Source: Candidatus Neoflavobacterium equi
GTDB lineage: Bacteria > Bacteroidota > Bacteroidia > Flavobacteriales > Flavobacteriaceae
Reading direction: 5' to 3'
Assembly: GCA_018065745.1 (NCBI GenBank)
Contig: JAGHSS010000258.1
Span: forward strand, 1 to 6,088
DNA: 6,088 nt
Shown here one piece after another: positions 6,077 to 6,088 of this stretch. The translations under genes and the position numbers were made by a program. Every line of letters begins with the position of its first letter. Position 1 is the stretch's first letter. The notes below the pieces were generated by a model. It ran no database searches, had not been told where the DNA came from, and saw nothing but the letters and a program-made list of their open reading frames with translations.

Positions 6077-6088
6077 ATAAAATTATAT

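Overview
The window reads as ordinary core chromosome of a low-GC member of the Bacteroidetes, most likely the class Flavobacteriia (Flavobacterium-like). The evidence is an IleRS of about 1,130 residues with the long Bacteroidetes-type C-terminus, a DksA-like protein that has lost its zinc cysteines, weak or absent Shine-Dalgarno sequences, and promoter elements of the Bacteroidetes form TAnnTTTG. Assignment below class level is inference. All five genes lie on the + strand. I saw no mobile element, CRISPR array, tRNA or rRNA gene.

Layout. 1-130 is an AT-rich upstream region with a probable promoter. 131-3535 is ileS (isoleucyl-tRNA synthetase), followed after 8 nt by a DksA/TraR-family gene (3544-3924), and the pair closes with a strong intrinsic terminator (3946-3973). 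A TAnnTTTG element at 3991-3998 then precedes lspA (lipoprotein signal peptidase, 4016-4609), which ends at a second terminator (4648-4679). The T-tract of that terminator runs straight into the -33 element of the next promoter (4678-4708). This promoter drives a Bax-inhibitor-1/YccA-family membrane protein (4729-5433) and, one base after its stop, pncA (nicotinamidase, 5435-6040). A third terminator (6044-6076) ends that unit. The window therefore holds three compact transcription units, each with a short leader and a hairpin terminator.

Functionally these are housekeeping genes: isoleucine charging, RNA-polymerase-directed stringent-type control, lipoprotein maturation, membrane ion homeostasis and NAD salvage. 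The ileS-lspA neighbourhood is an old bacterial association, here with a dksA-like gene between them. No new multi-gene system is evident. The points worth a second look are inside the proteins. The IleRS carries GIHH in place of the class I HxGH signature, a swap linked to mupirocin hyper-resistance. The DksA homologue keeps only one of four zinc cysteines, at exactly conserved spacing. The BI-1 homologue has Asn and Ser where the family's pH-sensing aspartates normally sit.
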